Source of the DNA: Methylovulum sp.
Lineage (GTDB): Bacteria; Pseudomonadota; Gammaproteobacteria; Methylococcales; Methylomonadaceae
Reading direction: 5' to 3'
DNA: 9,515 bases
Assembly: GCA_028713595.1 (NCBI GenBank)
Contig: JAQTNZ010000056.1
Location: forward strand, 1-9,515
The position numbers were made by a program, and so were the translations under genes. The stretch's first letter is position 1. Every line of letters begins with the position of its first letter. The notes below the pieces were generated by a model. That model worked only from the letters and a program-made list of their open reading frames with translations. It was not told the DNA's origin and ran no database searches. Positions 1 to 5,727 of this stretch are shown in pieces.

Positions 1-10
1 ATAAGGTTTC

Positions 11-1024
11 TTATAGCCTCTTAACCACATCCGCCACCAATTGGGGGCCGCGATAAATCAGACCGCTATAGACTTGTACCAAACTCGCCCCCGCCGCCAG
101 TTTTTCTTGGGCATCTGTCGCGCTTAAAATACCACCAGCGGCGATGATGGGTACGTTGCCTTTCAATTCCGCCGCTAAGCCACGGACAACGTAAGTCGAT
201 TGCTCTCGGACTGGCGCACCGCTTAACCCTCCCGTTTCTTTAGCTAAAGCGTGTCCCGCTATTAGCTCCCGGCTAATGGTCGTATTGGTCGCAATCACGC
301 CATCAATGGCATATTCCAGCAATAACTGGGCGATATGGCGGATTTCCTCATCGTTTAAATCAGGGGCGATTTTTAACACTAACGGCACATAACGGCCTTG
401 TTGCCGTTGCAATATAAGCTGCTCTTCCTTTAAGCGGGCAATGAGGTTTTTAACTTCATCACCTTGCTGTAACTGGCGCAGGTTTTGGGTGTTGGGCGAA
501 GAAACGTTAATGGTGATGTAACTGGCGAGCGGGTAGGCTTTGCGTAAGCCGATCAAGTAATCGTCAACGGCATTGGCGATAGGGGTGTCGAAGTTTTTAC
601 CGATGTTAATACCTAACACGCCTTGGTAAGGGCTGTGGGCGACTTGTTGCAGCAAATGGTCGATACCCAGATTATTAAAGCCCATGCGGTTGATGATGGC
701 GTTATGTTCGGGGAGCCGGAACAGGCGTGGCTTGGGGTTGCCCGGTTGCGGGCGCGGCGTGACCGTGCCAATTTCGATAAACCCGAAACCTAAAGCGGCG
801 AGGGCATCAATGTAGTCACCGTTTTTATCTAAACCTGCGGCCAGCCCGATGGCGTTTTTAAAGGTTAAACCCATGACTTGGATGGGCTTATCGATCAGGG
901 TAGGGAAGGCCAAGCGGTTAAGCCCGGTCGTCTGCGCGATTTTTAATAGCTTTAAGGTGACTTCATGGGCGGTTTCGGGGTCTAGCGAAAAGAGCAGCGG
1001 GCGTAATAAGGGGTAGAGGTTCAT
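11..1024 (-). CDS. pyrD: Dihydroorotate dehydrogenase (quinone), class 2
   Basis: Catalyses oxidation of dihydroorotate to orotate, the fourth step of de novo UMP synthesis, passing electrons through FMN to membrane quinone. The 337-residue product matches the length of E. coli PyrD (336). Visible family motifs: the amphipathic N-terminal helix that docks on the inner membrane (about 1-35), [10 protein letters not shown] (60-69), [17 protein letters not shown] (86-102), NRMGFNN (112-118), NVSSPNT (173-179) with Ser175 at the class 2 catalytic-base position, TNTT (246-249), GGLSG (265-269) and AAGGI plus YSGLIYRGP (295-327) for FMN phosphate binding. The start at 1024 (MNLYPLL) is preferred over an in-frame ATG at 1129, which would add 35 residues without family counterpart and overlap the end of thiO. 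No good Shine-Dalgarno is visible. It lies 64 bases downstream of thiO and is probably co-transcribed with it. Confidence 0.96.
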   Translation of the reverse strand: MNLYPLLRPLLFSLDPETAHEVTLKLLKIAQTTGLNRLAFPTLIDKPIQVMGLTFKNAIGLAAGLDKNGDYIDALAALGFGFIEIGTVTPRPQPGNPKPRLFRLPEHNAIINRMGFNNLGIDHLLQQVAHSPYQGVLGINIGKNFDTPIANAVDDYLIGLRKAYPLASYITINVSSPNTQNLRQLQQGDEVKNLIARLKEEQLILQRQQGRYVPLVLKIAPDLNDEEIRHIAQLLLEYAIDGVIATNTTISRELIAGHALAKETGGLSGAPVREQSTYVVRGLAAELKGNVPIIAAGGILSATDAQEKLAAGASLVQVYSGLIYRGPQLVADVVKRL

Positions 1025-1088
1025 AATTAAGTTAAGGTTATGAGGGAAAAACGCACCCTTTAAGCAGGGCGCTGGACAGCATCGGGCT

Positions 1089-2189
1089 TTATTCCACCCT
1101 ACCGAATTGATAAGGTTCTGGGGCAACATGGGGTGTCCTCTTTAACACCAAATCCACCAGCAATTGTGCCGAAGCCGGGCCCATGACCAAGCCGTTGCGA
1201 AAATGTCCGGCATTGATGCTCAAATTGTCGATGTCGGGATGTTGGGCTATATAAGGGATGCCTTGGGCTGTTCCTGGCCGCAAACCCGCCCAATGCTTGA
1301 CCAGTGGGCAGTGGTGGAGGGCGGGCAATAAGTTTAAGGCGAATTGGCTGAGGTGATCGTGGGCACTGGTGGTGGTGGTTTTGTTAAAGTCATCATGTTC
1401 AACCGTGCTGCCGGCGAGGATTTTGCCATCACGGCGTGGGATCAAGTAATGGTCGCCATCCAGTACCATAAAAGGCAAGGTGTCGGGTGTGGCATCGAAC
1501 AACAGCATTTGGCCTTTGACAGGGCGGATGTCGGGCAGCGTGGCGGTGAGGGGGGTAAATAAGCGCTGGTAAAGGCCACCGCTCCAGGCACCACTGGTGA
1601 TGACCAATTGGTTGACGGCAAAATCGCCGTGGCTGGTGCCGATAGTTTGGATGTGCCGGTTATGGCTATGTATCGCCGTCAGTTCACAGTGTTCATAAAC
1701 CGTGATGCCCTTGTTGCGCAAATCTTGGCGTAGTGCTTTCAATAAGCGGGGATTGCGTACTTGTGCAATGTCGGGCAACCATAGCGGCTGGTTGGTACGG
1801 GAGTTAAGAAAATCAAAAAACCCCGCATCGGGGGTGCTAAAAGTAATGTTGTGGGCTTGGCACCAGGCCTGTGCTGCTGGGGCATCAGAGTTTTGGGTGA
1901 TTAACATGCCACAGGGAGTCCATTCTGGGTCCAGTCCGGTATCGGCGAGCAATTGCGCCATTAGATCAGGGTAGATTTTTAGGCTTTGTAAGACTAACGT
2001 ACTGATGGCGGGTGCTTGCCGCCACGGGTAAATGGGCAACAAAATGCCCCCGCCCGCCCAAGAAGATTCTTGGCCGATCTGATTTTTTTCAATCAGGGTG
2101 ACGTTCGCACCCGCATGATGGAATTCGCGGGCGGTCAGCAAGCCGATAATGCCGCCGCCGATAAGGGTGATGTCTGGAGTTGTGGTCAT
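1089..2189 (-). CDS. thiO: Glycine oxidase ThiO (FAD-dependent)
   Basis: FAD-dependent amine oxidase that converts glycine to dehydroglycine (iminoacetate), the donor for the thiazole ring of thiamine. The 366 residues match the family's usual length. Seen: an N-terminal Rossmann dinucleotide motif, Gly11-x-Gly13-x-x-Gly16, with acidic Glu34 at the end of the second strand; the [12 protein letters not shown] segment (45-56); PVKGQML (223-229); [18 protein letters not shown] (247-264); the [16 protein letters not shown] block (300-315) with Arg304 near the position that binds substrate carboxylate in ThiO; and [11 protein letters not shown] (328-338) closing the FAD site. A D-amino-acid dehydrogenase is the main alternative, but the PxxGLRPG and GHFRNG context fits ThiO better. 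No thiS, thiG or thiE is in the window. The ATG at 2187-2189 has only a weak ribosome-binding site. Confidence 0.9.
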   Translation of the reverse strand: MTTTPDITLIGGGIIGLLTAREFHHAGANVTLIEKNQIGQESSWAGGGILLPIYPWRQAPAISTLVLQSLKIYPDLMAQLLADTGLDPEWTPCGMLITQNSDAPAAQAWCQAHNITFSTPDAGFFDFLNSRTNQPLWLPDIAQVRNPRLLKALRQDLRNKGITVYEHCELTAIHSHNRHIQTIGTSHGDFAVNQLVITSGAWSGGLYQRLFTPLTATLPDIRPVKGQMLLFDATPDTLPFMVLDGDHYLIPRRDGKILAGSTVEHDDFNKTTTTSAHDHLSQFALNLLPALHHCPLVKHWAGLRPGTAQGIPYIAQHPDIDNLSINAGHFRNGLVMGPASAQLLVDLVLKRTPHVAPEPYQFGRVE

Positions 2190-2286
2190 GGATATCTAGG
2201 TCGTCTAAGTGTGCAAAGCTTACCGCCCTAGGCGGGTTTGCGCCAAATAGGTGCGGTGGTGGCGTTGCAAGGCGTGTTCAGGGGTG

Positions 2287-2313
2287 ATTATAAGCCAAAC
2301 GGAAGGTGTCCAA
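2287..2313 (-). promoter_or_regulatory. Candidate sigma70 promoter for thiO-pyrD
   Basis: A perfect TATAAT lies on the minus strand (2292 down to 2287). Upstream is TTGGAC (2313-2308, 15-base spacer), or TTTGGA with 16 bases, so the -35 match is imperfect. Transcription would begin near 2280 and give a leader of about 90 bases before thiO. The leader contains a short CCGCC-TAG-GGCGG hairpin (around 2224-2236). No other good minus-strand promoter was seen close to thiO. Confidence 0.4.
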
Positions 2314-2391
2314 AAAAGTATTGTTTAACTCTTGATTAACTGATTTTGTTGTTTTTTGCAGACAGAATTTTCATTTTACGCCATTTAATCG

Positions 2392-2411
2392 GTTATTTAT
2401 TGATAAATAAC
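2392..2411. repeat. Perfect 9-bp-arm palindrome, possible operator
   Basis: Arms GTTATTTAT (2392-2400) and ATAAATAAC (2403-2411) are perfect reverse complements separated by TG. A dyad this compact (20 bases, 2-base centre) is typical in shape of a dimeric repressor or activator site rather than of an RNA hairpin, whose loop would be too tight. It lies about 75 bases upstream of the candidate plus-strand start and 105 bases above the thiO -10 box, so it could serve either gene. No regulator can be named from sequence. Confidence 0.4.
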
Positions 2412-2444
2412 AAATTAATTGTAAATATAAAGTTACGGTAATGC

Positions 2445-2474
2445 TTGTGGGGAAATAGTTTTACATGCTAACAT
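2445..2474 (+). promoter_or_regulatory. Candidate promoter for the 2546 outer-membrane gene
   Basis: TTGTGG (2445-2450) and an extended -10, TGcTAACAT (2466-2474), are separated by 18 bases. The -10 overlaps an ACATG-CTAA-CATGT inverted repeat (2464-2477). This would give a leader of about 65 bases. A competing choice is TTGTTG (2494-2499) with TATAAC (2519-2524), but its spacer is 19 bases and the leader would be under 20 bases. Confidence 0.3.
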
Positions 2475-2545
2475 GTGTCGTGTGACAGACATTTTGTTGT
2501 ATTCAAACAAAAGTTAATTATAACAACCCTCACGAGGTCGAAACG

Positions 2546-3496
2546 ATGATGAAAAAAACTAAATTAGTTCTTGCTATCGCCACTGCAACTTTAACAATGG
2601 CTGGTTTGTTAGTTGCCCCACAGGCCGAAGCAAAATCTAAAGCGAAAAAACATAAACACAGCGTTACCACCACAACCACTTACAGCAGTTCCAGCCAACG
2701 TTATGCCGTACCTAGCTCCAATGCCCGCGTTGAAGCCCTGGAAGCGCAATTACAATCTATGCAATATGAATTGCAATCGTTGAGATCACAAGTTGGCCGC
2801 CCTGCGGTTGATGCTGATTCTGCCAAGGTTCAGGAATTGGATCAATGGATGAATACTGTTAAGGCTGAGCCTAAAACAAAAGGCAAAAATAACATGGTCT
2901 TCTTCCGTGGCGGTTATGGCCGTATGGACAGCAACAGAGGCGGTACCCTTGATCCTACAGCGGCAGGCGGCAATTCAGGTGGTGTATTGAATGGCGTGAT
3001 TGGCAATCAAGATGCGTGGTATTTCGGTGCCGGTTTTGACTGGAGCTTAAATGACGATCTGTTCGGCATGATGAGTGGCACAGAAGTTTTTGCTGAATTG
3101 ATGTTTGATTATAAAGAATTGGGTGAGCGTGCCGCCAATGGCATTACCTCTGTTGTAGGTACAAAGGAAAAACTGCCAGTTCCTGGTGTTAACACCCAAA
3201 CTGCAACCGTTAATCAATTGACCTTAGCGGCTTCACCAAAAATTAAATTCTTTAAAGGCCAAGCGTTCAGACCGTGGGTGGTGCCTGTCGGTTTTGAATT
3301 GAGTGTCATCAGCCCACCATCTGATGCCATTACCGTCTTAAACCCAGGTATGCAATTCGGCTTGGGTGCTGACTATAGAGTCTGGCAAAACCTGTATGTG
3401 GGTGCGGATGCCCGTTACCACTATGCACCAGACAATGTTGATGGTGTCAACACCAATGGCGTAACTGCTGGTGGTTATGTCGGTATTGGTTTCTAA
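2546..3496 (+). CDS. Secreted coiled-coil / outer-membrane beta-barrel protein
   Basis: Predicted outer-membrane protein of 316 residues with no named family that I recognise. Seen: a clear Sec signal peptide (Lys3-Lys4-x-Lys6, hydrophobic 7-24, likely cleavage after Ala-Glu-Ala at 27-29); a very basic Lys/His stretch (30-39); a Thr/Ser-rich linker (41-51); a heptad-like coiled coil (about 59-84); and from about residue 117 alternating polar/aromatic strands with Gly-rich turns, ending in GGYVGIGF, i.e. a terminal Phe as recognised by the BAM machinery. The roughly 200-residue barrel suggests 8 to 10 strands. The ATG at 2546 is chosen because GAGGT (2534-2538) sits 7 bases before it; the next codon is also ATG. 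The gene stands alone, with its own terminator. A role as a structural porin or a coiled-coil-anchored surface protein is inference. Confidence 0.8.
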   Translation: MMKKTKLVLAIATATLTMAGLLVAPQAEAKSKAKKHKHSVTTTTTYSSSSQRYAVPSSNARVEALEAQLQSMQYELQSLRSQVGRPAVDADSAKVQELDQWMNTVKAEPKTKGKNNMVFFRGGYGRMDSNRGGTLDPTAAGGNSGGVLNGVIGNQDAWYFGAGFDWSLNDDLFGMMSGTEVFAELMFDYKELGERAANGITSVVGTKEKLPVPGVNTQTATVNQLTLAASPKIKFFKGQAFRPWVVPVGFELSVISPPSDAITVLNPGMQFGLGADYRVWQNLYVGADARYHYAPDNVDGVNTNGVTAGGYVGIGF

Positions 3497-3522
3497 GCTT
3501 AACGCTTAAAACCAATCCTAAG

Positions 3523-3552
3523 AAAGGAGGGCGTAACAGCCCTCCTTTTTTT
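3523..3552 (+). terminator. Rho-independent terminator
   Basis: Perfect 10-bp stem, AAAGGAGGGC (3523-3532) with GCCCTCCTTT (3539-3548), loop GTAACA, followed without gap by a T run to 3552. It begins 26 bases after the stop codon of the outer-membrane gene, which marks that gene as monocistronic and isolates the downstream hydrolase/ubiX unit. A classic high-quality intrinsic terminator. Confidence 0.93.
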
Positions 3553-3574
3553 GTGTCTGTAAATAGGCTATTCA

Positions 3575-3603
3575 TTGAGCTGTTGTACGCTTTGCTTTAG
3601 ACT
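3575..3603 (+). promoter_or_regulatory. Candidate promoter for the pip-like/ubiX unit
   Basis: TTGAGC (3575-3580), a 17-base spacer and TAGACT (3598-3603) give a plausible sigma70 promoter in the 109-base gap after the upstream terminator. A promoter is needed here because the preceding terminator is strong. Leader length would be about 50 bases. The match is moderate. Confidence 0.3.
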
Positions 3604-3661
3604 TATCAGTTAGTGTACCTAAACGTGTGCCATCTACAATTAATTGACAACCCCTTAAGCC

Positions 3662-4621
3662 ATGAAGACCCTGTATCCAGAACTCCAGCCTTTCCACACT
3701 TTTTTTTTAGACACGGGTTCGCCGCATTCGGTGTATGTCGAACAGAGCGGCAATCCTGAGGGTATTCCGGTTGTTTTTTTGCATGGCGGCCCTTGTTCCG
3801 GCACTAAACCCGATCATCGGCGGTTTTTTAACCCCGACCTATACCATATCATCTTGTTCGATCAACGTGCGTGCGGCCAATCGTTGCCGTTTGGTGAGTT
3901 GAAAGGCAACACCACTCAGGATTTAATCGATGATATGGAACGCATACGTCAACATTTAGGGGTGGAACAATGGCTGGTGTTTGGCGGTTCTTGGGGTGGG
4001 GCGTTGGCTTTGTTGTACGCCCAGCAGCATACCACCTGCGTTTGTGGCTTGATTATCCGGGCGGTATTTCTGGCGCGGCAACAAGATTTGGACTGGTATG
4101 CCAAAGACGGGGCAAACCGGATTTTCCCCGAACAATGGCAACGGCTTATCGACAGTTTGCCTGATCCGCATAGTGAGAATTTGTTGGCCAGCTTGTGCGC
4201 GATATTTTGGGGCGAGGACACGGTGCTGCAAACGAGGGTTGCCAAAGAATGGTTGGCTTGGGGGGCGTTGACCGCCTTAGGCAGTGCCTATCAGGAAAGG
4301 GCTGTGGAAATTACCGGGCTTACCTTTAAACAAATCCGCATGGAATTGAATTTTGCCAAACACCGTTATTTCATCGGCGAAAACCAGATACTTGAGCAAT
4401 GTGGCTTATTACAAGCCATCCCTACGCGTATTATTCATGGTCGCCAAGATTTTCTCTGTCCTATCGAGGCGGGTATGAAGCTACACCAGGCTTTGCCACA
4501 CGCCGATTATATCATTTTGCCCACTGCCGGGCATGTCGCCCAGCATGAGGAAATGATTGACGCGCTAGTGACCGCCACCGATGATTTTGCCTTAAAGGGT
4601 GGCTTTGGTGCATCGGTATGA
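3662..4621 (+). CDS. pip: Proline iminopeptidase-like alpha/beta hydrolase (peptidase family S33)
   Basis: 319-residue alpha/beta hydrolase closest to proline iminopeptidase, which removes N-terminal proline from peptides in the cytoplasm; length and layout fit. Seen: HGGPC (41-45) at the oxyanion-hole motif, where the family usually has HGGPG; DQRACGQS (67-74); nucleophile elbow GGSWGG (108-113) with Ser110; acid Asp263 in HGRQDFLCP; and His291 in AGHVAQHE, so the catalytic triad is complete. The cap (about 140-245) diverges: the usual Trp-Glu pair is Trp200-Gly201, and the Glu of the canonical IENHYF segment aligns with Lys233 in AKHRYF. These glutamates hold the substrate amino group in characterised enzymes (my recollection), so specificity may differ. 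Codons 13-16 contain a run of nine T (3700-3708). It ends in ATGA, overlapping ubiX. The Shine-Dalgarno is weak. Confidence 0.8.
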   Translation: MKTLYPELQPFHTFFLDTGSPHSVYVEQSGNPEGIPVVFLHGGPCSGTKPDHRRFFNPDLYHIILFDQRACGQSLPFGELKGNTTQDLIDDMERIRQHLGVEQWLVFGGSWGGALALLYAQQHTTCVCGLIIRAVFLARQQDLDWYAKDGANRIFPEQWQRLIDSLPDPHSENLLASLCAIFWGEDTVLQTRVAKEWLAWGALTALGSAYQERAVEITGLTFKQIRMELNFAKHRYFIGENQILEQCGLLQAIPTRIIHGRQDFLCPIEAGMKLHQALPHADYIILPTAGHVAQHEEMIDALVTATDDFALKGGFGASV

Positions 4622-5193
4622 GCGCCAAAAAACGTTTGATTATTGCCATGACCGGGGCGACTGGAGCTATTTACGGGGTCAGGATGTTGCAGGTATTGCA
4701 ACAACAGGAGCAATGGGAAACCCACTTGATCATTTCTTCGGCGGGGGTGGTCAATCTTAAGCATGAATTAAACATGAAACGTGCCGCCTTGTACGAACTT
4801 GCCGATGTCTGCCATGGCATCAACGACATCGCCGCCAGCATTTCCAGTGGCGGCTTTAAGACCGAAGGCATGATTATCGCCCCGTGTTCGATGAAAACCC
4901 TCGCCGCTGTCGCCCACGGTTTTGGCGACAACCTGATTTCCCGCGCCGCCGATGTCGTGCTGAAAGAACGGCGGCGGCTGGTGGTCATGCCCCGCGAAAC
5001 GCCGCTGAACCTGATCCATATCCGCAATATGGCCAGCGTCACCGAAATGGGCGGCATTATGTTTCCGCCCATGCCTGCGTTTTACAGCAAATCCGATTCG
5101 ATGATGGCGATGGTCAATGAGACTGTCGGGCGGGTTTTGGATATGTTTGGTGTCGATGTGGCCGGCTTGTACACGCCTTGGGAGGGCTTGTAG
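4618..5193 (+). CDS. ubiX: Flavin prenyltransferase UbiX
   Basis: Makes prenylated FMN from FMN and dimethylallyl phosphate, the cofactor of UbiD-type decarboxylases, here presumably for ubiquinone synthesis. The 191-residue length is typical. Seen: MTGATGAIYG (11-20) for FMN binding; IISSAG (38-43) with the conserved Ser at the flavin; SSGGFKTEGMIIAPCSMKTLAAVAHG (76-101) containing the APCSMKT hallmark; the GFGDNLISRAADVVLKERR helix (101-119); PRETPLN (125-131); and MFPPMPAFYS (148-157). The start ATG overlaps the upstream stop as ATGA, so translation is probably coupled. No ubiD is present in the window. A hairpin begins 23 bases after the stop. Confidence 0.95.
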   Translation: MSAKKRLIIAMTGATGAIYGVRMLQVLQQQEQWETHLIISSAGVVNLKHELNMKRAALYELADVCHGINDIAASISSGGFKTEGMIIAPCSMKTLAAVAHGFGDNLISRAADVVLKERRRLVVMPRETPLNLIHIRNMASVTEMGGIMFPPMPAFYSKSDSMMAMVNETVGRVLDMFGVDVAGLYTPWEGL

Positions 5194-5215
5194 CGGTGTA
5201 TTTTTATGAGCTGAA

Positions 5216-5247
5216 TCACGCCATTTTAGTTTTTCAAAATGGCGTGA
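5216..5247. repeat. 12-bp-stem hairpin downstream of ubiX
   Basis: TCACGCCATTTT (5216-5227) pairs perfectly with AAAATGGCGTGA (5236-5247) around an 8-base loop. There is no T run immediately after it on either strand, so it is not a standard intrinsic terminator, although it is well placed to protect the 3' end of the ubiX message or to assist factor-dependent termination between convergent genes. Confidence 0.6.
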
Positions 5248-5314
5248 ATTTGAACATGGCTTGAATGTTAATTACAAAAAGACCCTATTTTGTTTTGTCA
5301 GGATTGGTGTGTGA

Positions 5315-5344
5315 CGGATTCACTATAAAATGAATCCGCCCTAC
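5315..5344 (-). repeat. REP-like palindromic element
   Basis: On the minus strand the element reads GTAG, then GG-C, then a perfect 8-bp stem CGGATTCA/TGAATCCG around an 8-base AT-rich loop. A conserved 5' GTAG or GTGG next to an imperfect or perfect hairpin is the signature of repetitive extragenic palindromes mobilised by TnpA-REP (RAYT) transposases. It sits in the convergent gap between ubiX and the lipoprotein gene, a usual location for REPs. Only one copy is in the window, so its repetitive nature is not shown. It could equally serve as a 3' mRNA stabiliser. Confidence 0.45.
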
Positions 5345-5348
5345 AATG

Positions 5349-5717
5349 TCATTGTTTGAGAAAGGGATCTAACCCTATTTTATCGTTTTTCAAAGCAGGT
5401 TCTTGGCAAAATTGCATTCCCCATTGTGCTACCCTGCCAAATTTGAGGCGAATGGGTGTATATTGCAGACAAAATTTATCGGCAAGCCAGTCTGTTTCGT
5501 AATAAAGCAATTCTATATTTGCAGTAGGATGGTCGAGTTTATAAGGCTCGCCAAGCTTATCAAGCAATTCCTGTTTGCTCATGCCATCATAGATTATGTC
5601 TTTAAGGATGATTGAACGATTCTGATTGGCAAAATAATAACTGCAACCTGGCAAGGTAACATAAACTAATACTGGAATTATAATCAATCTTATTATTGTT
5701 GGCATAATAAAATTCAT
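5349..5717 (-). CDS. Small putative lipoprotein with BamE/SmpA-like motif
   Basis: 122-residue predicted lipoprotein from the ATG at 5717. Seen: a hydrophobic signal sequence (residues 7-22) ending in the lipobox-like LPGC with Cys25; then DGMSKQELLDKLGEP (about 44-58), which resembles the 'G-x-S-x-x-E-(V/L)-x-x-x-(L/F)-G-x-P' pattern of BamE/SmpA-fold lipoproteins; a following ELLYYE strand; and two more Cys residues (in KFCLQY and MQFC) that might form a disulfide. The Pro in the lipobox is slightly unusual. A second possible start is the ATG at 5705 (MPTII); the ATG at 5762 would overlap the preceding gene and push the signal inward, so it is rejected. It begins 10 bases after the barrel gene's stop, so the two are almost certainly one operon. 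Specific function unknown. Confidence 0.72.
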   Translation of the reverse strand: MNFIMPTIIRLIIIPVLVYVTLPGCSYYFANQNRSIILKDIIYDGMSKQELLDKLGEPYKLDHPTANIELLYYETDWLADKFCLQYTPIRLKFGRVAQWGMQFCQEPALKNDKIGLDPFLKQ

Positions 5718-5727
5718 ATTAGGTTGT

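Larger units (their letters stand above)
2190..2545. other. Divergent intergenic region between thiO and the 2546 outer-membrane gene
   Basis: 356 bases without a gene. The thiO-proximal part (2190-2310) is GC-richer and holds the minus-strand promoter and leader. From about 2330 to 2530 it becomes strongly AT-rich, suggesting an UP-element-like or protein-bound upstream region for the plus-strand gene. Inverted repeats at 2392-2411 and 2465-2474 are listed separately where notable. I saw no tRNA, no conserved TPP-riboswitch core and no convincing small coding region. Confidence 0.6.

Noticed and set aside
1025..1129. N-terminal extension of pyrD from an ATG at 1129
   Set aside because: It adds 35 residues not seen in PyrD, overlaps the end of thiO by 41 bases, and the internal Met at 1024 gives the standard MNLYPLL-type start and family length.
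2190..2340. TPP riboswitch ahead of thiO
   Set aside because: I did not find the conserved CUGAGA-type core on the minus strand; only a small GC hairpin is present.
4671..5072. 133-codon open frame on the minus strand within ubiX
   Set aside because: It lies antisense to a convincing ubiX, has no family features, and is explained by the codon pattern of the real gene.
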